DNA of 64,000 bases, from assembly GCA_030683705.1 (NCBI GenBank), contig JAUXPP010000070.1:1-64000 (forward strand). Direction: 5' to 3'. Positions 8,781 through 16,151 of this stretch are shown here, one piece after another. Numbering within the stretch: the stretch's first letter is position 1; each line of letters begins with the position of its first letter. The DNA is from Polaromonas sp. (GTDB taxonomy: Bacteria > Pseudomonadota > Gammaproteobacteria > Burkholderiales > Burkholderiaceae_C). Made by a program: the position numbers and the translations under genes. The notes below the pieces were generated by a model. The model searched no databases. It saw only the letters and a list, made by a program, of their open reading frames with translations, and was not told where the DNA came from.

Positions 8781-9359
8781 ATGAGAAGCACCAACACACA
8801 CGTTCGCACCGCCGGCAAAAGCCTGCTGGGCACCACCCTGCTGGTCACCGGCACCGCGCTGATCATGGCGGCTTGCTCCAGCGCACCGCCGCTGCCCAAG
8901 GTCTACAGCCAGGACCGCCTGCCGCAGGCCGTGATGGTGCCTGCAGGCCACAGCGTGGCGCTGGAAACCCGCGCTACCGGCATCCTCAACTACGAATGCA
9001 AACCCACCGCAACCGGCCCTTACGGCTGGGTGCTGATGAGTCCGCAGGCCAACCTGCTGGACCGCACCGGCAAGGACGTGGTCGCCTATTCCGGCCCGCC
9101 CGCCACCTTCAAACACGTGGACGGTTCAAGTGTGGTCGCCACCCAGATCTCGGTAGCGCCCAACGGCGAATACACGATTCCGCTGCAGCTCTCGACCGCG
9201 CAGTCCACCGGCACCGGCGCCCTGCAGAACATCAGTTACGTCCAGCGCATCAACACCAAGGGCGGCGTTGAAAAAACCAAGCCCTGCGCAGCGCTCAATA
9301 ACGGCGAGAAGCTGACCCTGCCTTACCAGGCCGACTACATCTTCTGGCGCCAGGGCTGA
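8781..9359 (+). CDS. Envelope lipoprotein, DUF3455-like, copy 1
   Basis: The 192-residue product has a lipoprotein signal with the lipobox MAACSS (Cys31) after a hydrophobic core. The mature part matches DUF3455-type features: VPAGHSVALETRATGILNYECK, then TGPYGWVLMSPQANLLDRTGK, and a C-terminal NISYVQRINTKGG...YQADYIFWRQG. The related gene at 10155-10742 shares the same landmarks, and the N-terminal coding of the gene at 9503 also resembles it. The ATG follows ggggaaaagca. A strong hairpin terminator lies just downstream. The function is unknown; an outer-membrane or periplasmic location is likely from the lipobox. Confidence 0.8.
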   Translation: MRSTNTHVRTAGKSLLGTTLLVTGTALIMAACSSAPPLPKVYSQDRLPQAVMVPAGHSVALETRATGILNYECKPTATGPYGWVLMSPQANLLDRTGKDVVAYSGPPATFKHVDGSSVVATQISVAPNGEYTIPLQLSTAQSTGTGALQNISYVQRINTKGGVEKTKPCAALNNGEKLTLPYQADYIFWRQG

Positions 9360-9383
9360 AGTCCCCGGGGTTAACCCTTGAAG

Positions 9384-9417
9384 GCAGGCCGGGCCAGGAA
9401 GCCCGCCTGCTTTGTTT
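9384..9417 (+). terminator. Rho-independent terminator after lipoprotein copy 1
   Basis: A GC-rich hairpin has arms gcaggccgggc and gcccgcctgc (one bulged base) and a short loop, ending at 9410. It is followed at once by tttgttt. It lies 25 bases past the stop of the lipoprotein gene. Confidence 0.75.
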
Positions 9418-9502
9418 GTGGTCCGCCTCCTACACCGCCGGCGTGCGGTAAAGCGTTTACTGAAGTCACGAGAAGAGCAGAAATTGAAAAGGGGTGATTG
9501 CC

Positions 9503-9943
9503 ATGAGAAGCAGACACAACACAATTCGCGCATTCGCCATCGGCTTGGCCCTGACCCTGCTGGTCGTCACCGGCACCGCCGCCATGATGGCCGCCTTCTC
9601 CTCGACCCCTCCCGCCACCGACATCTACCGCCGCATTTCCTCAGCGCCCGAGCCCGCCTCCCTGATGGCCACCGGCCACGACAGCGTGTTGTATGAACGC
9701 GTCGTACTGGCCGATGGACGCGTGCAGTGGGTGCTGGTCGACGAGCCCGTGACCACGCTGGCACTCCGCAGTGACGCGCCCGTCACGGCGTCAAACAACA
9801 ACACTTCAGCGCTTTATGCCGGCACGGCTAAAACCGTCAGCTACACCCTGGTGGTCAAGCCTGCGGGCCTGAGCAAGCCGGTGACGCATTGCAGCCGTTC
9901 TGCCTACGGCGCCTACGACATTGCCTGCAACACGATGATTTGA
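9503..9943 (+). CDS. Short exported protein sharing its leader with the lipoprotein paralogs
   Basis: The 146-residue product starts MRSRHNTIRAFAIGLALTLLVVTG and has the same layout as the gene at 8781 (MRSTNTHVRTAGKSLLGTTLLVTG). At the lipobox position it has AAFSSTPP, so the lipidation cysteine is absent (MAAF in place of MAAC). The rest of the protein is shorter; it keeps the central VLADGRVQWVLVDEP stretch and two cysteines near the C terminus but lacks the DUF3455 core landmarks. It looks like a diverged paralog that lost lipidation. The ribosome-binding site is aaaaggggtgattgcc. A terminator lies downstream at 10043-10074. The function is unknown. Confidence 0.65.
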   Translation: MRSRHNTIRAFAIGLALTLLVVTGTAAMMAAFSSTPPATDIYRRISSAPEPASLMATGHDSVLYERVVLADGRVQWVLVDEPVTTLALRSDAPVTASNNNTSALYAGTAKTVSYTLVVKPAGLSKPVTHCSRSAYGAYDIACNTMI

Positions 9944-10042
9944 CTGAGCAGAAAGCAATCATTCGTCACTATCTTTCAGTTTCCGCCACACCGCTTGAAA
10001 CGGTGTGTCCGGCGTCAGGGCTGTTCAGCAGCACTGACAACC

Positions 10043-10074
10043 AGTCCGCAGGTTCAAGCCTGCGGACTTTCCTT
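10043..10074 (+). terminator. Rho-independent terminator
   Basis: A perfect 10-bp stem has arms agtccgcagg (10043-10052) and cctgcggact (10059-10068) and a 6-base loop ttcaag. It is followed by ttcctt. It closes the transcript of the short exported protein gene at 9503. Confidence 0.8.
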
Positions 10075-10154
10075 ATGGGCTTGCCTGTCCTGGCATCGAT
10101 CGTGAACCTCACGCCGGCGGGACAACAGGCCGGGCTTTTTCACCGGGAAATCTC

Positions 10155-10742
10155 TTGAACACACACACTGCCACGCGCTCCCCCGCCAGCCGCCTGCCCA
10201 CCCTGGTGCTGGCCGCCGGCGCACTCGTCCTGATGGCCGGCTGCTCGGCGCCCCGGCCGCTCACCGAGTACCTGACCCGGCAGCCCACCCTGCCCGCCGA
10301 CATCCGCGTGCCTGCCGGCCACCAGGCGGTGCTGGAAGCCCGCGGCGTCGGCCAGCTCCAGTACGAATGCCAGGCCACCAGCCGCTCGCCCTGGGAGTAC
10401 GCCTGGCTGCCGCGTGACCGCAGCATCGAGCTGCGCGACAGCTTCAACAACAGCATCGTGCTGGCCCGCAGCGCGCGCGCCTGGATACACCGCGACGGCT
10501 CGGAGCTGGCGGTGCGCGAGTTTGTCGAGGTGGACAACGGCCCGCCCAACCTGCCGCTGCAGCGCGCGCGCGTCGAGCCGGCCAGCCTGCCGGGCACACT
10601 GAACAACATCAGCTACATCCAGCGCATCCGCACCCTGGGCGGCCTGCCGTCCATACGCAACTGCAGTTCGGCCGAACTCGGCATGCGGGTCAGCGTGCCC
10701 TACGAGGCCGACTACGTGTTCTGGCGCCAGGCCAATTCCTGA
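10155..10742 (+). CDS. Envelope lipoprotein, DUF3455-like, copy 2
   Basis: The 195-residue lipoprotein has lipobox MAGCSA after a hydrophobic signal. It shares with copy 1 the blocks VPAGHQAVLEARGVGQLQYEC, LNNISYIQRIRTLGG and the C-terminal YEADYVFWRQ. The start is a TTG at 10155, with gggaaa 5 bases upstream. Several in-frame alternatives further in would remove the signal peptide, so the TTG is preferred. Two cysteines (one in QYECQ, one in RNCSS) match cysteines in copy 1 and could form a disulfide. It is the third of three related genes in a row, each separated by its own terminator rather than organised as an operon. Confidence 0.78.
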   Translation: MNTHTATRSPASRLPTLVLAAGALVLMAGCSAPRPLTEYLTRQPTLPADIRVPAGHQAVLEARGVGQLQYECQATSRSPWEYAWLPRDRSIELRDSFNNSIVLARSARAWIHRDGSELAVREFVEVDNGPPNLPLQRARVEPASLPGTLNNISYIQRIRTLGGLPSIRNCSSAELGMRVSVPYEADYVFWRQANS

Positions 10743-10757
10743 ACCGCGCAAGCCATG

Positions 10758-10794
10758 AAAAAAGCCCGCAGGCTTGCACCCTGCGGGCTTTTTT
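10758..10794. terminator. Bidirectional rho-independent terminator
   Basis: A 9-bp GC stem (gcccgcagg at 10764-10772, cctgcgggc at 10780-10788) is extended by six A on the left and six T on the right, giving a 15-bp symmetric hairpin. It lies between convergent genes, the lipoprotein gene ending at 10742 and the minus-strand gene ending at 10836, and can serve both. Confidence 0.88.
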
Positions 10795-10835
10795 GCGGGG
10801 CGATGGTCACCCCGCTGGAATCCGGCGAATCCGGG

Positions 10836-11258
10836 TCAGTGGCGATGACCGTGGCCGTGGCCGCGATGACCGCGGTCACGGTGACCGTGGTGGCGGTAGT
10901 GATGCCCGCCGCGGTAATACACGGGAGGCGGCGCCACATACACCGGCGCCTGCACATAAATCGGGCGCGGACGGTAGACCGGGCGTGGCTGCACGTACAC
11001 CGGCTGGGGCTGCACATAAACCGGCTGCTGCTGGTAACCGTAGACCGGCTGGCCATACACCGGCGTGGTGTAGACCGGGTAGGCGTTGCTGACGCCAATC
11101 ACCACGCCCGGGGTGGACACCCCGACCGAGAAATTGACGTCGCTGCGGGCATGGGCGCCTGTGGAAAAACCCATGGCAGCCACGGACAACACCGCAGCAG
11201 CGCCCGCCATCAGCAGGGCCCGGGTGGACGAAACGGAACGGGTGATGGATTGGATCAT
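10836..11258 (-). CDS. Exported low-complexity protein with PVYVQP repeats and His-rich tail
   Basis: This 140-residue protein has a signal peptide (cleavage near AHA-RSD, residue 37) and a short conserved-looking segment VNFSVGVSTPGVVIGVSN. It then runs through about ten Pro-Val-Tyr units (PVYVQP, PVYGQP, PIYVQA). The last 24 residues are mainly His, Gly and Arg (ending HRGHGHGHRH). Proteins of this style are common in Burkholderiales envelopes and are annotated as hypothetical or PXPV-repeat proteins. The His-rich tail could bind metal ions, but that is only an inference. It shares the bidirectional terminator at 10758-10794 with the convergent lipoprotein gene. The start follows a ccaggagaaag ribosome-binding site. 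Confidence 0.75.
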   Translation of the reverse strand: MIQSITRSVSSTRALLMAGAAAVLSVAAMGFSTGAHARSDVNFSVGVSTPGVVIGVSNAYPVYTTPVYGQPVYGYQQQPVYVQPQPVYVQPRPVYRPRPIYVQAPVYVAPPPVYYRGGHHYRHHGHRDRGHRGHGHGHRH

Positions 11259-11428
11259 CTTGGCTTTCTCCTGGTTATGGGCATGTGCCCTTGTGGCTAT
11301 TAAACGCGACGGGACGTCAAGCGCTTACCGGATGCTCTGTGAAGTCCGTAGCCAAACGTAACCCCGGGGACCCTCTGCCCGCATCCCACCTGAGCCCTGC
11401 GGGGACGCCCACCCCCTAGAATCAAGCC

Positions 11429-13210
11429 ATGACCTCCCCCGCCGACAAAGAAATCCACAAACCCAGCAATTTCCTGCGCCAGATCATCGAACACGACCTG
11501 GCCAAAGGCACGTATGCCGGCAGGCGATGGGGCGGCAGCCCGGGCGACGCCGCCCACCATGCCGCCGGCCAGCCCGACCCGGCCAAAGTCCGCCTGCGTT
11601 TTCCGCCCGAACCCAACGGTTATTTGCACGTCGGCCATGCCAAAAGCATCTGCCTGAACTTCGGCCTGGCGCGCGACTATGCGGGCGTTTGCCACCTGCG
11701 TTTCGACGACACCAACCCGGAAAAGGAAGACAGCGAATACGTCGACGCCATCAAGGACGCGGTCCAGTGGCTGGGCTTCGACTGGCACAACGGCGCTGAG
11801 ACCAACCTGTACCAGGCCAGCGACTACTTCGACTTCATGTACCGCGCCGCCGAGTATTTGATCGAATCCGGCAACGCCTATGTGGACGAACAAAGCGCCG
11901 AGGAGATGCGCATCCACCGCGGCGATTTTGTCAAACCCGGCGTGAACAGCCCTTTTCGCAGCCGAACGGTGGCCGAGAACATCGCGCGTTTCCGCGAAAT
12001 GCGCGATGGGAAGCTCGCCGACGGCGCCGCCGTGCTGCGCGCCAAGATCGACATGGCCTCGCCCAACATCAACATGCGCGACCCGGCGATTTACCGCATC
12101 CGCCGCGCCCACCACCACAACACCGGCGACAAATGGTGCATCTACCCGATGTACACCTATGCGCACCCGATCGAGGACGCGCTGGAGCAGATCACCCACA
12201 GCATCTGCACGCTGGAGTTCGAGGACCAGCGCCCCTTCTACGACTGGCTGCTCGACAAACTCGCCGAAGGCGGCCTGATTGCCAGCCCGCACCCGCGCCA
12301 GTACGAGTTTGCGCGCCTCAATTTGACCTATGTGCTGACCAGCAAACGCAAACTAGCCCAGCTTGTCAACGAGCAACGCGTCAGCGGCTGGGACGACCCG
12401 CGCATGCCCACCATCGTCGGCCTGCGCCGGCGCGGCTACACGCCCGAGGCAATTCATTTGTTTGCCGAACGCATAGGCGTGACCAAAAGCGACAGCTGGA
12501 TCGACTACAGCACGCTCGAAGGTGCACTGCGCGACACGCTGGACCCGATTGCCCCGCGCGCCATGGCCGTGCTGGACCCGGTGAAACTCGTCCTGACGAA
12601 CTGGGATGAGGTCATGGGCGCAGGAAAGCTCGACGACTGCAGCGCGCCGGTGCACCCGCACCACCCCGAGCAGGGCAAACGCGAATTCAAAATTGGAAAA
12701 GAAGTCTGGATTGAAAGCACCGACTACGAAGAAACACCGCCCAAAGGTTTCTTCCGTTTGTTCCCGGGCAACAAGGTGCGCCTGAAATACGGCCACGTCA
12801 TTGAATGCACAGGCGCGACCAAAGATGCAAACGGAAATGTCACCGAAGTCTTGGCGACGCTGATCCCCGACACCAAAAGCGGCACGCCGGGCTCCGACGC
12901 GGTCAAGGTCAAGGGCGTGATCACCTGGGTCGGCGTTTATGACGCGGTGCAGGCCGAAGTGCGCCTGTACGACCGCCTGTTCAGCGAGGCACACCCCGAG
13001 GCGGACGGTAAGGACTTTCTGGAAAACCTGAACCCGGCCAGCCTGTCGGTGGTGACGGCTTATGTCGAGCCTTCACTGGCCAAGGTCGAAGCCGGCCAGC
13101 GCTTCCAGTTCGAGCGGCATGGGTACTTTGTCACTGACTTGAAGGATCACGCTGCGAACAAAGTCGTGTTCAATCGGGTGACGGGGATGAAGGATTCCTG
13201 GGCCAAATAG
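11429..13210 (+). CDS. glnS: Glutaminyl-tRNA synthetase
   Basis: The 593-residue class I aminoacyl-tRNA synthetase charges tRNA-Gln. The HIGH-type motif is HVGHAKS, after RFPPEPNGYL. The FDDTNPEKE block confirms GlnRS, and the KMSKS equivalent is TSKRKL. The C-terminal anticodon-binding beta-barrels follow and end in ERHGYFVTDLKDHAANKVVF, which is normal for the family; the length is somewhat greater than the E. coli enzyme. The last 135 bases of this gene (13076-13210) are duplicated at 13858-13992, beyond a toxin-antitoxin pair. The gene itself is intact. Confidence 0.95.
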   Translation: MTSPADKEIHKPSNFLRQIIEHDLAKGTYAGRRWGGSPGDAAHHAAGQPDPAKVRLRFPPEPNGYLHVGHAKSICLNFGLARDYAGVCHLRFDDTNPEKEDSEYVDAIKDAVQWLGFDWHNGAETNLYQASDYFDFMYRAAEYLIESGNAYVDEQSAEEMRIHRGDFVKPGVNSPFRSRTVAENIARFREMRDGKLADGAAVLRAKIDMASPNINMRDPAIYRIRRAHHHNTGDKWCIYPMYTYAHPIEDALEQITHSICTLEFEDQRPFYDWLLDKLAEGGLIASPHPRQYEFARLNLTYVLTSKRKLAQLVNEQRVSGWDDPRMPTIVGLRRRGYTPEAIHLFAERIGVTKSDSWIDYSTLEGALRDTLDPIAPRAMAVLDPVKLVLTNWDEVMGAGKLDDCSAPVHPHHPEQGKREFKIGKEVWIESTDYEETPPKGFFRLFPGNKVRLKYGHVIECTGATKDANGNVTEVLATLIPDTKSGTPGSDAVKVKGVITWVGVYDAVQAEVRLYDRLFSEAHPEADGKDFLENLNPASLSVVTAYVEPSLAKVEAGQRFQFERHGYFVTDLKDHAANKVVFNRVTGMKDSWAK

Positions 13211-13292
13211 GACATCACGCCAACAAGCGACATGCAAACGGGGCGGCGTTATAGTGAGTCATGCCTTCTCTGAGATTGTCAAGGAGCGAACC

Positions 13293-13526
13293 ATGAGCCA
13301 AACCGCAGAAGCCCTGAGCGCGCAAGCATTGCAATTGCCCCCGGATGAACGTCTGGCACTGGTCGAGCATCTTCTTGACAGCCTTGACGTTCCTGACACA
13401 TCGGTGGAGGCGTTGTGGACAGCAGAGGCCAATGACCGCCTGGCGGCCTACAGGCGCGGCGAGATCCGCGCCATCCCCCTGTCCGATGTGCTGGCCAAAT
13501 ACCAGGTCGCCAACCGGTCGGCATGA
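13293..13526 (+). CDS. Addiction-module antitoxin (RHH-like small component)
   Basis: The 77-residue product MSQTAEALSAQALQLPPDER is followed by LALVEHLLDSLD and a C-terminal helix. It matches the 'putative addiction module component' family (TIGR02574 type), which pairs with RelE/ParE toxins. The start at 13293 is chosen because aaggagcgaacc precedes it; a GTG at 13254 in the same frame lacks a good site. The stop overlaps the toxin start (ATGA at 13523-13526), the usual arrangement for a two-gene toxin-antitoxin operon. The pair lies between the end of glnS and a duplicated glnS fragment. Confidence 0.85.
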   Translation: MSQTAEALSAQALQLPPDERLALVEHLLDSLDVPDTSVEALWTAEANDRLAAYRRGEIRAIPLSDVLAKYQVANRSA

Positions 13527-13822
13527 ACATCCGGCTTCTTGAGCCCGCACAGAACGAACTCGATGAGGCCATCGAATGGTATGCAAGCCAGGCGCCGGGT
13601 TTGGGCGAGGCATTTTTGCTGGAAACCCTGAAAGCCCTGAAGCTGATCAGCCAGTTCCCGAACGCGTGGCATCCCCTGTCGCCCACCCTTAGGCGCTGCC
13701 GGCTGAATCGTTTTCCCTACAGCATCATCTACAGTGCAGACGAGAGCGGCTTGCTGGTCATCGCGGTCGCCCATCAGCACCGCAAGCCACAGTATTGGCA
13801 AAACAGGGCACAAGCGCGATGA
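13523..13822 (+). CDS. RelE/ParE-family toxin
   Basis: The 99-residue protein has the ParE/RelE layout: N-terminal strand and helices (LLEPAQNELDEAIEWYASQAPGLGEAF), the RRCRLNRFPYSIIYSADESG strands in the middle, and the late AVAHQHRKPQYW segment that carries the usual histidine/arginine residues of this fold. The start overlaps the antitoxin stop by four bases. The family includes gyrase-targeting (ParE) and ribosome-dependent (RelE) toxins; FPYSIIY followed by VAHQHRKP is more typical of ParE-like members, but the target cannot be told from sequence alone. Confidence 0.88.
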   Translation: MNIRLLEPAQNELDEAIEWYASQAPGLGEAFLLETLKALKLISQFPNAWHPLSPTLRRCRLNRFPYSIIYSADESGLLVIAVAHQHRKPQYWQNRAQAR

Positions 13823-13857
13823 CCTGCAGGCAGACGGCGGACAAACAGAGTCCCGGA

Positions 13858-13992
13858 CTGGCCAGGGTCTATGCCGGCCAGCGCTTCCATTTCGAGCGGC
13901 CTGGGTACTTTGTCACTGACTTGAAGGATCAAGCTGCGGGGAAAGTTGTGTTCAATCGGGTGACGGGGATGAAGGATAGTTGGGGCAGGTAG
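13858..13992 (+). pseudogene. Duplicated 3'-terminal fragment of glnS
   Basis: These 135 bases correspond without gaps to the last 135 bases of glnS (13076-13210). I count 16 mismatches by eye, or about 88% identity. The encoded tail AGQRFHFERPGYFVTDLKDQ... ends in MKDSWGR and a TAG at the same position as in glnS. The frame extends back to an ATG-like start at 13795, but only the C-terminal 45 residues resemble GlnRS, so this is a fragment and not a gene. The two copies flank the toxin-antitoxin operon as direct repeats about 0.65 kb apart. Confidence 0.88.
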
Positions 13993-14214
13993 GGGATCCC
14001 TCTGGATTGAAGGAGAACTGCCTCTGAGTGCAGCTGAGGGCATTGTGCAAAACGGCATCAACGCGCCGTCGCAGTGCTAGCCGTTGAAATCCTTAGCGGA
14101 TTTCGAATCTCCTGAGCTTCCCTGGGCAAGCAAGAACCGGCCGCATGTATGCTGTACTGGCACGAAGACCTTGCAGAGACGAGGTAGCTGAGTAACAGAA
14201 CTAAGGGGGGGACT

Positions 14215-16050
14215 ATGCGCTTTTCGAAATTCGAGTTTAAGAATTTTCGCGGGATTAGTGGGGCGGTTTTAGATCTTTCTAGAACCCAGAAAGAGGCCGT
14301 CAATGTCTTGGTCGGTTTGAATGAATCCGGGAAGACCACTGTTCTGGAGGCGATAAATCATTTTCGTTCCAATCCTGATTTAAAACGTAAAGACCCGAAT
14401 CAGAACCCACGCGTTCAGTCGGACTACCAAGCAATGCTACCCATTGGCGAGCGCGCCCTATTCAACGGCGTAGTAAGCATAAAGTCGACGCTTTCATTTG
14501 AGCCGCAAGACATTGCTGAGTTCGATAAATTTTTGAAGTCCGAATTTCAATTCGTGGAATCCAAATATGCAAAGAGCTTCTACATAGATTTCAGAGTTAC
14601 GTTCGAGGACTCTCAGCTAAAAAAGCTAAATAACAGCTGGGGTCTTCAGTTTCATGGACGTAAAAGAAAAGGCCGAACCCCATTCAAGAAACTCGAAGGT
14701 GAAGACTGGATGAAGGCAGTCGGCTTTTTGGAAAAATTACTTCCTAAAGTCATGTACTTTCCGTCTTCCCTGCTGGAATTTCCCGATCGGATTCAGCTTG
14801 AAAACCCTTCCAACTCCAAGAATGCCCCCGCAACTCCAAATAAGACTAGCTTCTACTATCAAGTAATCGCGGACGTCCTTCACGCAATTGATCCGAAGTT
14901 AGATCTTGAGAAACATGTACTTGAGCGAGCCAGAAGTCGGGTCGACGCAGATACCCAAAATTTGGATGCTCTAGTCCAAAAAGTTGAAGTTCACTTGAAT
15001 CAAACCGTACTTGGGGAATGGCAGAGAACTTTGGGAGCCACTTTAGGAGGCAAGCGATTTAAGTTTTACGTAAAAAAGGACGAGAAGGGCTGTGTATACG
15101 CAGAAATCAAACTATTAGACGGAAATAATTTGTTCTCGTTAAATGAACGATCGGCCGGCTTTAGATGGTTTTTCGCGTTCATTATGCTCGTCAAGTACCG
15201 AGTTCATCGCAATGATCGAGTCTTGTTTTTGTTTGACGAACCAGCAGCTAACTTGCATCCACGCGCGCAGGCACTTCTACTAAACAGCTTTGCCTTGTTG
15301 TCTGAAAGTCATCAATTTGTTTTCTCCACTCACAGCCATTATCTGGTCAATCCACTTTGGCTAGAGTCAACATTTATTGTGAAAAACGAGGCGACCGAGG
15401 AAATAAATTTCGACACAGACCCGGCAACGTCGAATATTTCGATTACGCCGTATCGAACATTCGTCGGGAGTCATGCAGAGCAGTACTTCTATTACAAGCC
15501 TGTAATGGATGCCCTCGAGTACACGCCAGCAAAAATTAGTCCGGAAACTGCGTCCATTCTTATTGAAGGCAAGACCGATTTTTACTGTTTAGAGTACTTT
15601 AAAAGGGTGTACTTCAAGGATCAGTTTGAAGTGACTTTTTTTCCAGGTGGGGGCAGCGGAACTCTGGATCCTCTAATCTCACTCCTGTCCGGTTGGGCTG
15701 TAAACTTTTTAATCTTGTTGGACGGTGACGAAAGTGGAATTAAGGAGAAGGCGCGTTACGAGAATAAATTTGAATCTCTAGTTTCAGGAAGAATAAAGAC
15801 AATTTCTGAACTTCTTAAGACCGCAAAAAAAAGCCGAATCGAGGAGGTTTTTTTACCTGCAGACTTAGACCTCATCAGATTAAGCATCTTCCCTCAAGAA
15901 AAGAACTTGTCTAAAAAACTCTTGCATAAAGCCGTTCAAGAACTACTGGCAGGTAATCGTAAGCTGCCGTTTAGTCAAGAGACACTAAGCCAGTTCGAAC
16001 AGCTCCTGACCGGACTAGAGGCCGAGTATCAACTATTCAACTTGCTGTGA
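14215..16050 (+). CDS. OLD-family ATP-dependent endonuclease (AAA ATPase plus TOPRIM)
   Basis: This 611-residue protein combines an SMC/RecF-like ATPase with a C-terminal TOPRIM nuclease domain. Walker A is GLNESGKT (residues 34-41); the ABC-type Walker B, FLFDEPAANLHPRAQ, lies near residue 340, followed by the H-loop STHSH. TOPRIM motifs are ILIEGKTDFY (about 447-456) and LLDGDESG (about 500-507). This domain order fits class 1 OLD proteins, some of which act in phage defence. The gene is visibly A+T-rich with many AAA, TTT and ATT codons, unlike the GC-rich neighbours, which suggests recent transfer. No separate helicase (GajB-like) gene follows. Confidence 0.88.
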   Translation: MRFSKFEFKNFRGISGAVLDLSRTQKEAVNVLVGLNESGKTTVLEAINHFRSNPDLKRKDPNQNPRVQSDYQAMLPIGERALFNGVVSIKSTLSFEPQDIAEFDKFLKSEFQFVESKYAKSFYIDFRVTFEDSQLKKLNNSWGLQFHGRKRKGRTPFKKLEGEDWMKAVGFLEKLLPKVMYFPSSLLEFPDRIQLENPSNSKNAPATPNKTSFYYQVIADVLHAIDPKLDLEKHVLERARSRVDADTQNLDALVQKVEVHLNQTVLGEWQRTLGATLGGKRFKFYVKKDEKGCVYAEIKLLDGNNLFSLNERSAGFRWFFAFIMLVKYRVHRNDRVLFLFDEPAANLHPRAQALLLNSFALLSESHQFVFSTHSHYLVNPLWLESTFIVKNEATEEINFDTDPATSNISITPYRTFVGSHAEQYFYYKPVMDALEYTPAKISPETASILIEGKTDFYCLEYFKRVYFKDQFEVTFFPGGGSGTLDPLISLLSGWAVNFLILLDGDESGIKEKARYENKFESLVSGRIKTISELLKTAKKSRIEEVFLPADLDLIRLSIFPQEKNLSKKLLHKAVQELLAGNRKLPFSQETLSQFEQLLTGLEAEYQLFNLL

Positions 16051-16151
16051 TTCACACCATTTGATCGCATCGTCGCCCCAAGATTCGGCGTTCTAAATAT
16101 CTGCATAAACCGAAAAAAAATTCGGAATGTCCAGCTGTTGCACAATGCCAG

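Noticed and set aside
13795-13992. Independent small gene of 65 codons after the toxin
   Set aside because: Its C-terminal 45 residues are simply the duplicated GlnRS tail; without the rest of the synthetase it is a fragment.
14215-16050. Gabija defence system
   Set aside because: The OLD-like protein resembles GajA in domain order, but no UvrD-like GajB gene follows; the next gene is a methyltransferase.
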